64,000 nucleotides of DNA from positions 51,411,007 to 51,475,006 of the forward strand of contig CM061070.1 of the NCBI GenBank assembly GCA_030762895.1. Direction: 5' to 3'. This DNA is from Sophora flavescens (Eukaryota > Streptophyta > Magnoliopsida > Fabales > Fabaceae). Positions 43,834-55,727 of the stretch are shown piece after piece. Within the stretch, counting starts at the first letter, position 1. Each line of letters starts with the position of its first letter. The notes below the pieces were generated by a model, which searched no databases, had not been told where the DNA came from, and saw only the letters and a list, made by a program, of their open reading frames with translations. The position numbers and the translations under genes are program-made.

Positions 43834-44245
43834 TTGAAAGAAGCACGTCAAGCTAGTGACGTTAAAGAAGCGCTTATTGGGAGGCAACCCAAGTTTTCTT
43901 TTCATTTTCCTTTTGTTTTTGATTTTGCCTTCTTGAATAATTTGAGAAGATCAAGAGGATGATATCATAGATTAATAGGTTTGTTGAGTGTTTTCAGGGA
44001 AAGGAGGAAGGAGAAGCAAAAAGGGCAGAGACAACAAAGTCATTAACCATCACGCCCCGACCGTGACACTGGTCACGGCCGTGATGAGCCAGAGTTGAAG
44101 ATTAGAAAGGATCACGGCTCAGCCGTGATCCCCATCACAGGCATGATGGCAGGACCCTGAAGATCAGAGAGCATCACGGCCTAGCCGTGATGGAGGTCAC
44201 GGCCGTGACAGGCTACTCCTATGGAACAGATTGCATCATGGCCTG
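43834..44245 (+). other. 3' noncoding region of element 3, part 1, with palindromes
   Basis: Contains GGGAGGCAACCCAAG (43879-43893), a TTGAATAATTTGAGAAGATC box related to the one in elements 1 and 2 (43934-43953), and a second array of CACGG palindromes (44050-44210) like those in the LTR, one more at 45656-45667 beyond the inserted solo LTR. Confidence 0.65.
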
Positions 44246-45636
44246 TGTTGTGTGACGCCGGCAAGTGTACCGGGTCGTCGCAAGTAATAAAATAACACGG
44301 TAAGTAATTACCGAGGTCGAACTCAGGGATTGGGCTACCAATTCGACTAATCCGCGGGAAATCAGATACGTTTGGTCAAGTTACAGAAGGAGGTGGTTGA
44401 GAGAGAGAGAAGAGAGAATAGGATCGAAATTCAATTAACAATCTATTAAACTAATCAACTAAAAATCTGAAATTAAAATGTCCAAGGTCACAAATCCACC
44501 TACCCAATATGCATACCCAAGTGATGATGAATTCCTCCCTAAGTTCAATTACAATGTCAACCGGGACCCCTAAATTCTCCTAAATCCACTCTCGTGCTCA
44601 TTAGGACGTATTCGACGATTGGATTAATTACTTACTAGGTCTCATAATCCTAATCTCGAATTTGGTTAATTCTTGTTCCCTATATGGTTGCACTAATCTC
44701 CTACTCACTCTCGTGCAATATTCGATTAGCGATCCCGATTCAAGTTCTAAAATGCGAATCGCCGTTCGGCCTCAAACACGTTTAACAAGTCAATCACGCA
44801 AAACATATGATCAACGCAATCAAATCAGAATTGGAAAACAAGAATTGAATTAAAGGAGAAAGACATACATCATATCGGATTTACATCGCCATGGGTGGCT
44901 TCATCGTTCCCTCGGACGGGGGGATTAGTTCCTCATGCTCATAGACAAACAATCGGAACTCATCCTAAGACTAAGAATAAGAAAAGAAAAGAGGAGACGC
45001 AGCCCCAGAATAAGGATTCTAAAATATCTCTGAAAAGTTCTGATCCAAAAATCCTCTAATTCTGTTCTGCAGTGCCTTATTTATAGGGAGGCCACGCGTC
45101 ACGGCCGTGATGGTCATCACGGCCAGGCCGTGACGGCTTCTGTTTCTGGCGCACTTCTGGAATTTAAACCCTCGCGACGCGAAGGATGTCTCGCGACGCG
45201 AGCCTTCTTTTCACGGCCCGTGATGTGAATCACGGCTAGGCCGTGATGGTCTCTGACTTGTGTGGCTTTTAGGTCACGGCCGTGATATACATCACGGCTA
45301 GGCCGTGATGGTCTCTGTCTTCCCGGGTCTTCAAACTCTCGCGAGGCGAGCTTCCTCTCGCGAGGCGAGAATCTCCAGAATGGCAATCTCCACGATTTCT
45401 TGACTTTCCTTAATTCTCAGAGCTTCACTTATTTACCTGAAAACACCAAAAGCAACCAAAAGCATAATTCTATCCAAAATAAGCTAAAAACTTCACAAAA
45501 GACGCAAAACGAGTCAAAGTCCAACTTAGGAACAAAACAAGGCAAATTTGGGTGAAAACGAGAGTGAACTCGAATAAATTGGCACATAAACCCTAGTTCA
45601 TCTAGTCATAAAACTTGATAAGCCAGAGGCTTATCA
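44246..45636 (-). mobile_element. Solo LTR of a fourth Athila-like family (1.39 kb)
   Basis: On the minus strand it begins TGATAAGCCTCTGGC (45636 downward), like element 2, and ends ...CGTCACACAACA at 44246. Flanks GCCTG (44241-44245) and ACCTG (45637-45641) are a 5-bp target duplication with one mismatch. No internal region remains, so LTR-LTR recombination has removed it. The palindrome array (45099-45369) carries both TCACGG and TCGCGA types. The left edge is chosen from the target duplication and could be off by a few bases. Confidence 0.75.
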
Positions 45637-47090
45637 ACCTGCACATGATAATCATCACGGCCGTGACCCAATTTTCATGCAATTCCTTCTGACTAGCATG
45701 TGAACCAGCACCCGCTGCCGCCTTGGTAAGTCGTTCCAGTTTTTCTTTCTTCTCTCCATCTTGATTGTTTACATTGGGGACAATGTAAATTCTTAAGCTT
45801 GGGGTAGGGGTATTTTTGCATTGTTCATGTTGCATTCATATAGTTTTGCATGATAGCTTTGCATGTTCACATGATTAGATTGCCCCTTGCCTGAATTTTG
45901 CATCCAATTGTGAGAACTAAGTGCCAAATAAATTGAGATAGTGAATTTTTGAACCCAATTCTTGTGATATGGCTACAAATACAAATGCTTGAGATGATCT
46001 GTGATAGTTTATAATTAGCATGTGGTGCCATAGATTTGTGTTTCTCACTGATTTTTGAACTACAAAATGTGAGATTTTGAGCAAAAGGGGGTACTCACTA
46101 AATTTACCCCATTCCTTGTATTAGAGTGTTATTCCTCTTGGTTTGTATTCTCTAGAACTTGACTTGAAACCATTTTGAAGCTTAAAATTTTTTAAAACAT
46201 TTTTGAAAATGATTGAGGCACTAGGTATTTTTCTGGCCTTCTGAGCTTTGAATGACTAAATGCTACCCCTTAGTTGCCCAATTTTGAGCCTACATGAATA
46301 AATTACTTTTCTTGGTACCTTGAAATATGTGGATGAATGATGCTTGATAGGACCTTCTAAAGTATTAAAAAAAGGGTAAAAAGGTAGTTGAAAAAAGTTT
46401 GGGATGAAAAGAATCAGAAAAATATTTCTCTTGAGTTGAAAACCTCCCCTTCTCCAAGCAAAAGAAAAAAAACAAAAGAAAAAGAAAAATTTATAGAGAA
46501 GGGGATGACAAAAAGAAATGAGAAATAAAAAGAAAAGGAAAGAAAGAAAGGTGGAAAAATGAATCAAAACCCACAAAGGTATTTTAGAAGGTGTCATGTG
46601 TTGAAATGTTTGATACTTGGTTTAGCCCTTTTGAAATGTCCTTTTCTTGATTTCCCTACCTAACGATAAATCCCATGGCCACGTTACATCCCAAGTAAAA
46701 GACCTCTTGCTTCTTAATTGTTTTCATCAATAAAGTAGAGATTTGGTTGATATTCAAGCCTATGGTAGGATTCATTCCTTGAGGAAATTGGAGCGAATTG
46801 TCTTATATCCCTAACACTTGAGTGAGGTGAGAAAGAGAGCCAAGCAAATAAACAAGCTTGGGGTGATCTTCAGGTGAGAAAGAGTGCCCCAATCGGTGAG
46901 AATATGAGTCTAAGGAACCTAAGCCTCTAATTGGACTTGAAACCGATTGTCTCTTGCTGAATTATTTGAGATGCCTGTTACTTGGATTATGTACTCGGGT
47001 TCTTGGTTCACTATCCATGATTTGATTGTCTATATCTGCTGGCCTTAGAGATTGCTTGAGGACAAGCAATTGAATAAGCTTGGGGTGATT
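45637..47090 (+). other. 3' noncoding region of element 3, part 2, and PPT
   Basis: No ORF. A/G-rich tract at 46430-46560, GGGGACAATGTAAATTCTTA box (45776-45795) also found in the Athila-like fragments, several CTTGGGGTG boxes, and the PPT end AATAAGCTTGGGGTGATT at 47073-47090. Confidence 0.65.
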
Positions 47091-48491
47091 TGATAGTGTG
47101 ATTTTACATCATGTTTCCTGTACACTTTTGCATGCATTTTTCATATAGATTAGGCATACTTTATTTGATTTTAGTTAGTTTTTCCCTTGGAACGGGTGAG
47201 GAGGTTTCTTGGTGTGGTTTTGCAGGAATTCAAGGAAAAATACTCAGAATAGCCATGGTGGAGCTTGGATGAAGACAGAACCTGAAAAGTGAAGAACATG
47301 ACCCAAGTAGAGCCCATCACGGCCTGGCCGTGATGCCCATCACGGCCGTGATCGAGTAATAATTGAGAAGAAAGAAGGCAAAAGTCAGAAGCTGTCACGG
47401 CCTAGCCGTGACACCCATCACGGCCGTGACATGTTAATGGAGCCAGACCCCCTCAAGGCAGAATCTGTCACGGTCAAGCCGTGAGGCCCATCACGGTCGT
47501 GACAGATCATTTGGTGAAGGCAGAAGCTATCACGACCGTGATGCTCCAATATTTGAAAGTGCGCCAAGGCATAAAGCGTCACGGCCAGGCCGTGACGACC
47601 ATCACGGCCGTGACACGAATCCTGATTGTGAAGAAGGCACAGGCAGAACAGAAGAAAGGAGTTTTGGAAACCCTAAGGACTTTCTCTGAACCAGGGGCAG
47701 CTGCACAAGGATTCCATGGCATTCTTCCCTCTTTTCATCTCTATTTCTCTTGTTGTGGTTATGATCATGAGTGGCTAAACTCCATTGTTGGGGTTAGGGT
47801 AGCTATCTCTGAATTCTCATGTATTTGATTTGATCTTGTAATACAGTATTTACTTCGCTATTGAGTGATTGATTTCTGTGTTTAATGCTTGTTGTGGCTA
47901 GCACCCCCATGACTCGATTAGTGTTTTGATATGCAATTGGAAAATTCATAATAGAACCAGAATTGAAATCAATTACGTAGTAAATCTTGTATCTTGGAAT
48001 GGAACTAGGTTTATTAGCAATCGCGTAGTCCCTAATCTTAATGCAAATTCATTAATATAGGCCACCTAAGGAATTAGGGTCTATTAGTGGATTAAGGCTC
48101 TTGTCATCCGAGGAATCGGGGCTTGAGTAGTTTAGTGGATTGATTGTCAAAATTGAAGTAGAAACTGTTTATTAGTCATGTCATTGCATGGGGAGGAAGT
48201 TTAGTGAACCTAATCCCAGCGTTGTTCTTATATTCGAAGAATCCCTTTAACTGCCTTCCAGGTGTTCGATATAATTTCTCAAAGAACTTTTCTCTTTATT
48301 TTGTTTAGTTTAGGTTTAAATCTTATTTGGGCTCGGTAGTTACTATCGAGCTCCCTTCAATCCAATATCCGCTTAGATAGTAATCGATTCGGTACGTGCT
48401 AGTACTTGGCACAGTCCTCGTGGGAACGATAAACGGTCTTACCACCGTATTACTTGCACGACTGGGTATACTTGCCTAGATTCGTTCACCA
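47091..48491 (+). repeat. 3' LTR of Athila-like element 3
   Basis: 1401 bp, highly similar to 39550-40978. One palindrome unit is shorter than in the 5' LTR (~47530: one hairpin lost) and the first triplet has one member fewer (~47317-47352). Both changes fall inside the palindrome array. Array span 47317-47613. Confidence 0.85.
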
Positions 48492-48649
48492 AGATCCTCA
48501 ACAAGTCCCTGTCGATCTGTCATATCCCTTGACAAGATTAGGTTGCACCTGCTCACCAAACCTTTGTCTTAAACAAGGTTTGAAGAGCTGAGAAGCAATC
48601 TTGGGGTATTTGACAAGCTGTGTTGTAAAGCCTCCTTAGACTTAGGGGG
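48492..48649 (+). pseudogene. Copia RNase H end, copy 2 (after interruption)
   Basis: Starts with target duplication AGATC, then the copia pol end (LTKPL.. FEEL..NLG.FDKLC frame, broken) and the GGGGG purine tract before the LTR. Continues 38266-39549. Confidence 0.7.
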
Positions 48650-48894
48650 TGTATTAGAGTATATGTCCATAACGATGTTAGTGTAGATCAGGTTGCAACA
48701 GGTTACTGACTCATGCTAAGTTAGCTAGGCTGTTAGGACTTAGCTTCCTTATGACTACCTAATATGCTATAACTAGCATACTTGTACCAATTACACTCAA
48801 GTTAATAATGCAGATTTTGAATTCATTTTTCCCTCTCTTTCTTCCAGCTCTTTCTCTCTTCTCTCTCAATCCCACCATTGTGGAGTTTCTAACA
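48650..48894 (+). repeat. Copia LTR, copy 2 (245 bp)
   Basis: TGTATTAGAG...TTTCTAACA; homologous to 34596-34829 with several indels (for example an expanded CTCTCTCAATCCCACC region near the end). Confidence 0.75.
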
Positions 48895-49093
48895 CATACA
48901 AACAATGCCAACCATTGCACCAAGGCTTCCTTTCAACTTGCAAATGTTTTAAGTTTTTAAAAAAAAATATTTATCAGCCATATCGGGCTCATAGGTTGAA
49001 GCTTTTTAGGGCTTTTATATGCTCAAATGGAAATTAGCAAAACCCAACCAAAAAATATCCTATTTGGAGCTATACGTGCTTGCTGAAATCTTA
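48895..49093. other. Flank downstream of copia LTR, copy 2
   Basis: Matches 34830-35037. No feature seen. Confidence 0.5.
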
Positions 49094-49850
49094 GGGCTCG
49101 TTTGGTGGTCAGGATAAAAGAGACGGGATAGCATAAGCTGTCATATCTTGTCTGAAATTACTGTTTGGTGAGCCAGCAGAATAGGATAAAGCATTCCTGT
49201 AACTTATCATATCTTGTCCATTTATTTAAAATCCTATCCTAAGGTGAGGGCTGTGTTAGAATCCAATATGATAGGATATGGTGATTTAAAGTATAATAAA
49301 ATATAAAATATAAAATATATAAAATAATTAAAGTATTCAAAAATATAACATGGTTTCCAAAAAAAGTATAATAAAATATAAGATATTTTAAATAATAAAA
49401 ATATTAAAAAAATTTAAAAAATATTATTTTGTCAAAAGACTCATTTTGTTATTTTATATTATTTTAAAAACTGAAAAATATAAAAAATTATTCTAATAAT
49501 TTAACTATATGTAAAGTAAAAACTAAAAATGAATATTTAAAATTATAAAAAATTAATTTAGGTTAAACAATAATTTAAAAATTTAAAATATTATACATAA
49601 TTTTATCACAAGGATAATTTTGTATTTTTATATAATTTTGAAAAATTAAAATTATAAAAAAATATAATAAAACATGAAAACATTTAGAATAAAATCGAAA
49701 ATTTTAAAATTCATACTAAAATTATAATACGATCCAGTTGGTTATCTGGTGAACAGCAAACGTCGGTTAGGATACCAGCTTATCCTACACATATCATATT
49801 CTACTCATATCCTGCTCTCTTATCCTATCCTGACCACCAAACGACTGCTC
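49094..49850. mobile_element. TIR element (MITE-like), complete, ~757 bp
   Basis: Left end GGGCTCGTTTGGTGGTCAGG, right end CTGACCACCAAACGACTGCTC with matching inverted repeat, subterminal GATAGGATA / TATCCTATC repeats, and a very AT-rich, noncoding middle (49270-49740). The termini look like those of PIF/Harbinger or hAT-type MITEs. The target duplication is not clear, so the superfamily is left open. Confidence 0.7.
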
Positions 49851-50040
49851 AGAAGACTATGGGTCTGCTTGATATGTAAGGATCAACCACTTGATGGTCA
49901 TTATGGAATCACGAGTACCTTAGATTATTTACCACTTAAATACCATCATTTGGATGATGCCAGTGGCATGCAATGCAAGCCCAAGGATCCCTCACAGGCA
50001 TAAACTTAAAATAAAAGCCACACTTAGCAGAAACATTTAA
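49851..50040 (+). other. Unassigned segment, possible exon-like scrap
   Basis: A short plus-strand frame reads DGHYGITSTLDYLPLKYHHL and CKPKDPSQA before a stop at 50001-50003. It does not look like any element in the window. It could be host sequence or a captured gene piece. I do not recognise it. Confidence 0.25.
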
Positions 50041-53000
50041 AAATACTCCTTCTTAGACACACTGGCCATACTATATATACTCTACTCGCCATGGATCACA
50101 GCTCGACCTCCAGCGTCTGATTCATAAGGAGTTCCATCCAACTCCTCAACAACCTCCGTTCCATACAGAGCTCCGCCCAGCTCCTCAGCAACATAATCCT
50201 CCATCGGGTCTTCTAATGTAAGTAAAGTAACCCACAAGAATACCGAAACATAGGGGATAAGAAACAGTTCTATCATCAAAAAGCGGAAAAGAGTCATAGT
50301 AAATTATACAGTAATTGTCACAGACAATCAACACAAATAACTAACGAATCATCCTCAGGTTAATATATATCATCCTCTACCCTTACTCTCAGGTAATCTA
50401 ACACTTTATTTTAACGTAACCTCTCTAATCCTGTCACCGTGTCTTTACGGTATCGTGTTCACTACCACTCTTGTCACCTTCCCTCATTTGCATCGGGGCA
50501 CACCCTCATTCCCGTTAGGATGTTCCACCTAGTGCACACCTCCATTCCTGTTAAGGTGTTCCACCCCCATTCCCGTTAAGGTGGAAGTGGTCTCACGAGC
50601 ACTCTTGATTTTACATGTATTATTTTACCAATACACAGTGTATTATATTACCGATACACAAAAGTGTTTTACGTGTATTATATTACCAACACACGATGTA
50701 TTATATTACCAATACACATAAATGTTTTACGTGTATTATATTACCAATACACCGATGTGTTTTACGTGTATTATATTAGCAATACACGGTGTATTATATT
50801 ACCAATACACAGGAGTCCTTGCGTATTATATTACCAATACACTTTTGTCTTTGTGTATTATATTACCAATACACGATTGTGGACGATAACACCTATACTT
50901 GAATCGCACCAACTCTTTTAACAACACCCTAGTGCCGTAACCTTCCATTAAAACTTGACACATATTCTATGCCATAACACCTCTTTAACATACATCATCT
51001 AGGTTAGGCACTTCTAAATCATTATTATCCTCACACCCAAAACAATCATCTCTTAGACAACATATATATCTTTTCTTAAAAACCACTAAGCATAATAATA
51101 AAAACCAGGCAGATCATGCCTAACACAATATCAATCAAAATATTCCAATATCACCAACATAGCACAAAAATCAATTCAATAAAAGTAATAAGCTCAAATC
51201 AACCATCAAGAATATAAAATCAACCTAATATCGATAAACCTACAATCCCCAAATCGCCATTGGTTTTTCAGAAAAGGCTTCCAATGTGATTTTGGTCTTG
51301 TCGATTACTCGACTACTAGTAGGGTTTAGGTCGCCCTACACAAGTATTATTATAATATACTACTTATCCATTACGACGATAGGTTGGTTCTTTCCACCAC
51401 CTGGGTTATCACCGAACTCCCGAACTCGAAGCTCCTCGTTGTCACACCACAAAGTACTAACTCCACCTTCAACCAAGCAACATAATAACCAATAAATCAA
51501 ACAAACTCGTCTATGTTCTCTTTAGGCTAGGTGTGGCCATTTAATTCAAATTAGAGTTAGGATTCTTTTCTCAACATAAGCCTTTAGATACTTATCACTT
51601 AGGTTCTAGGTAACTTAGATAAATTGCTATGACTTGAAAATTTGGAATAAAAATCATCCAACCACTTAGGGTAGGTTTCGGCCTTGTATTATAAAATAGG
51701 CTAGAAATCTTTAAACTTTCCAATCTCTTAGACTTAGCATCCAAATGTATTAAGGAGCTCAAGTCCGTGATCATATTGTAAAATGAAAACAAAACATCCT
51801 AGGTCTACAACCATCATAGGTTCGGCCATCATAGGATAAATAGGCTAGAAATCTTTAAACTTTCCGATCTCTTAGACTTAGCATCCAAATGTATTAAGGA
51901 GCTCAAGTCCATGATCATATTGGAAAATGAAAATAAAACCTCCCAAGTTCAATAACATAGAATAAACAAGTTAGAAATCCTTAAACTTTCCATTCTCTTA
52001 GACTTAGCATCCTTCTATATTAAGGAGCCTTAGTCCATGATCATTTTGGAAAATGAAACTCAAACATCCTTGCTCTAAAACATTTAAGTTTCAGCCTACA
52101 TAGGATAATGAGGAAAAATATCCTTTGTTTGATAACAACTCTTAGGTTTAGAATCACAAGGTATTAAGAGTTCCAAATCCATGATCATACTTGGAAAGTT
52201 GAAACATAGTATCCTAGGCTTACTTATACATATTTTCGGCCATCATAGGAAAACAAGCTATCAAACCTTTCAATATTTATAGATTTAAGATCAAGGAATA
52301 GTTAGAAACCCAAACACATGATCATATTCCAAAAGTTGAAGCAAAAACCTCCTAGGCCACATATGCTTAGCATTCGGCCTTCATAGGAAGAGATAGGTAG
52401 AGATTTTTGTTTTACACAACCTCTTAGTATGTGAAAATATAAGTTTAATACAAGACAATAGAAAGTGGTCTCAAATCAAAACGAGTTTTATACCATTTTA
52501 GAGAGATTTTAGAAGTTTAAAGCATATAAAGACCACATAAAGTAAACTAAGAAATAAAAGATGAAACTTGAAAAAAGATTCATATGAGAGCATTAACCTT
52601 AGTATAAGAAAGAACTTTAATGAAGAACTCAAGTGGAAAAGACTAATAAAAATGGAAGCTTTAAGTGTTTGAAAAAAAAGAAGAAATGGAAGAAATTGAA
52701 CAAGTATGAAGATGGAGGAAGAAAATGAGAGAATGGAAGATGAGTGATGATTATATAGAGGAGGGAGAGGGGAGCACGAAATTTGGGAGAGAGGACGAGC
52801 TTAGAGAGCAAGTTTTGTCTTTAAGACTTGTTTGGTTGAAGAGGAAAGAGAAAAATAGGTTTTTAGAATATAATATGATATAATTTGAAAAGTGTAATCA
52901 TGACCACTTTTTAGGATGTGACTTAGGCCATCCCCCTAGTAAGTCACCTAACTCTCACATATCACCTCATCACTTTTGTGCTCCCTACTCTGCTCCATTG

Positions 53001-53353
53001 CGTATCCGGTTCAAGTTTCTGATCGTATTTCACTCGGAATAAATATTATATTTTATTTCTGAACTCGAATTTTTGAAAATTTCCAGTATCATACAACACA
53101 TCACAAAAACACTAACCGTTTCGTTCACGGTTCAAAATTAGGTTTTCTGCTCTGTAAACTTGTACCGGTAGTGAAAACGCAGACCGACTTTCGTCTGAAT
53201 TTTCAACCAAAAATTTTACCGTAACCCTCTACCATAAAGTAGACTATGAATATGATTTTATTTTATTTAAAAACACTTTCTAAATCTCAAATTAAAATAT
53301 AATTATTTATATTTTAACCAGTTGAACAGCATAATTAAAATCAGGCTGTTACA
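50041..53353 (-). mobile_element. Chromovirus-type LTR, copy a
   Basis: Minus orientation, starts TGTAACAGCCTG at 53353. Shares with the 9162 family the order of boxes near the start (GTTACGGTAAAATTTTTGG, AATTCAGACGAAAG, TTTACAGAGCAGAAAACC), but is a different family. The body contains A-rich reiterated text such as TCCATGATCATTTTGGAAAA (51700-52330), and 50612-50880 is a palindromic tandem array. No primer site (TGGTATCAGAGC) is found to the left, so the end is truncated. The last ~500 bp are assigned by position only. Confidence 0.6.
50612..50880. repeat. Tandem array of self-complementary ~22-bp units
   Basis: Roughly ten repeats of GTGTATTATATTACCAATACAC with variable spacers (some with TTTTACGT). 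GTGTAT pairs with ATACAC, so each unit is a hairpin. It lies inside the LTR. One frame is open through the array (50664-50921) only because of the repeat, not as a gene. Confidence 0.85.
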
Positions 53354-55727
53354 GCCTTAACCTTCCATTAGAACTTGACACATATTCTATGCCATAACAT
53401 CTCTTTAACATATATCGTCTAGGTTAGGCACTTCTAAATCATTATTATCCTCACACCCAAAACAATCACCTCTTAGACAACATATATATCTTTGCTTAAA
53501 AATCACTAAGCATAATAATACAAACCAGGCAGATCATGCATAACACGATATCAATCAAAATATTCTCACGACACCAACATAGCACAAAATCAATTCAATA
53601 AAGGTAATAAATCAAATCAACCATCAACAATATAAAATCAACCTAATATCGATAAACCTACAATACTCGAATCACCATTGGTTTTTCAGAAAATGTTTCC
53701 AATGTGATTTTGGTCTTGTCGATTACTCGACTACTAGTAGGGTTTAGGTCGCCCTACACAATTATTATATAATATACTACTTATCCATTCCGACGATAGG
53801 TTGGTTCTTTCCCCCACCTGGGTTATCACCGAACTCCCGAACTCGAAGATCCTCGTTGTCACACCACAAATTACTAACTCCACATTCCACCAATCAACAT
53901 AATAACCAATAAATCAAACAAACTCATCTATGTTCTCTTTAGGCTAGGTTTGGCCATTTAATTCAAATTAGAGTTAGGATTCTTTTCTCAACATAAGCCT
54001 TTGGATACTTATCACTTAGGTTCTAGGTAACTTAGATAAATTTCTATGACTTGAAGATATGGAATAAAAATCATCCAACCACTTAGGGTAGGTTTCGGCC
54101 TTGTATTACAAAATAGGCTAGAAATATTTACACTTTTCAATCTCTTAGGTCTAGCATCTATATGTATTAAGGAGCTCAAAACCATGATCATTTTGGAAAA
54201 TAAGAACAAAGTATCCTAAGTCCATTACCTTTTAGGTTCGGCCTTCATGGGATCTATAGACTAGAAATCTTTAAACTTTCCAATCTCTTAGACTTAGCAT
54301 TCAAATATCTTATGGAGCTCAAGTCCATGATCATTTTGGGAAAACAAAGGAAACTTAAACATTCCAATCTCTTAGATTTAGCATCCAAATATCTTCTGGA
54401 GCTCAAGTCCATGATCACTTTGGAAAAAGAAAACTCGACCATCCTAGCCCCAAAACATTTAAGTTTCGGCCTCCATAGGATAATGAGAAAAAATATTCTT
54501 TGTTTGATAACAACTCTTAGGTTTAGAATCATAAGGTATTAAGAGTTCTAAATCCATGATCATACTTGGAAAGTTGAAACATAGTATCCTAGGCCTACTT
54601 ATTCATATTTTCAGCCATCATAGGAAAACAAGCTATCAAACCTTCCAAGATTTATAGATTTAAATTAAAGGAATAGTTAAAAACTCAAACACATGATCAT
54701 ATACCAAAAGTTGAAGCAAAAACCTCCTAGGCCACATATGCATAGCTTCGGGCTTCATAGGAAGAGATAGGTAGATATTTTTGTTTTACATAACCTCTTA
54801 GTATGTGAAAATATAAGTTAATACAAGACTATAGGAAGTGGTTTCAACTCAAAAGGAGTTTTCTACCATTTTAGAGAGATTTTAAAAGTTTAAAGAATAT
54901 AAAGAACACATAAAGCAAACTAAGAAATAAAATATGAAACTTGAAAAAGATTCATATAAGAGCATTACCCTTAGTATAAGGAAGAACTTTAATGAAGAAC
55001 TCAAGTAGAAAAGATGAATAAAAACTAAAGCTTTAAGAGCTTGAACTTTTAAAAGAAAAGGAAGTAGATGAAGTTTTAATGGAGTTTTCGAGAAGGAAAG
55101 TGATGAAGTGAAAACGAGAGGTGTATATATATAGAGAAGGCAGAGAGTGGAACGAAATTGAGGAGAGAGGAATGAGCTTGGAGAGCAAGTTTTGACCTTG
55201 TGCCTTGTTTGGTTTGAGAAGAGAGAAAAAAATAGGTTTTTAGAATATAATATGATATAATTTGAAAAGTGTAATGATTATAGTTTTGGAGTGTGTCATA
55301 ACCCATTTCCATCAAGTCTCATCAAGTCACTTCACTTTTTTTGTGCTCCCTAATCGGCTCCATTTCGTACCCGGTTGTATTTTCCGATCGTAATTCTTCC
55401 GACGTTTTCACCCGAATAAATATTTTATTTTATTTCTAAACTCGAATTTTCGAAAATTTCCAATATCATACAAAACATCACAAAAACACTAACCATTTTG
55501 TTCACGATTCAAAATTAGGTTGTGTGCTCAGTAAACTTGTACCGGCAGTGAAAATACAGATCGGCTTTCGTCTGAATTTTCAACCGAAATTTTTACCGTA
55601 ACCCTTTACCATAAAGTAGACTATGAATATGATTTTATTTTAATCAAAAACACTTTCTAACTCTCAAATTAAAATATAATTAATATTTTAACCAGTTGAA
55701 CAACATAATTAAAATCAGGCTGTTACA
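53354..55727 (-). mobile_element. Chromovirus-type LTR, copy b (truncated)
   Basis: Second copy of the same LTR, start TGTAACAGCCTG at 55727, homologous to 50934-53353 throughout with many small differences. It breaks off at 53354 exactly where copy a starts, with no interior and no primer site between them. It contains its own short internal repeat (54290-54330 against 54360-54410). Confidence 0.7.

Larger units (their letters stand above)
39550..48491 (+). mobile_element. Athila-like RT-less LTR element 3 (8.94 kb with inner solo LTR)
   Basis: LTRs 39550-40978 and 47091-48491 (TGATAGTGTG...GTTCACCA), target duplication AGATC at 39545-39549 and 48492-48496. Uninterrupted counterparts read AGGTC at 34436 and 63872. 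A tRNA-Asp-like primer site is at 40985. Gag and protease remnants are followed by a basic tail and no RT or integrase. A 1.39-kb LTR of another family sits in the 3' noncoding region. The LTR sequence is unrelated to elements 1 and 2 at most positions, but it has the same plan with a palindrome array. Confidence 0.9.

Noticed and set aside
50664..50921. 85-codon open frame full of YYITNTR-like repeats
   Set aside because: It is the translation of the palindromic tandem array. No start context or family, and the frame exists only because of the repeat.
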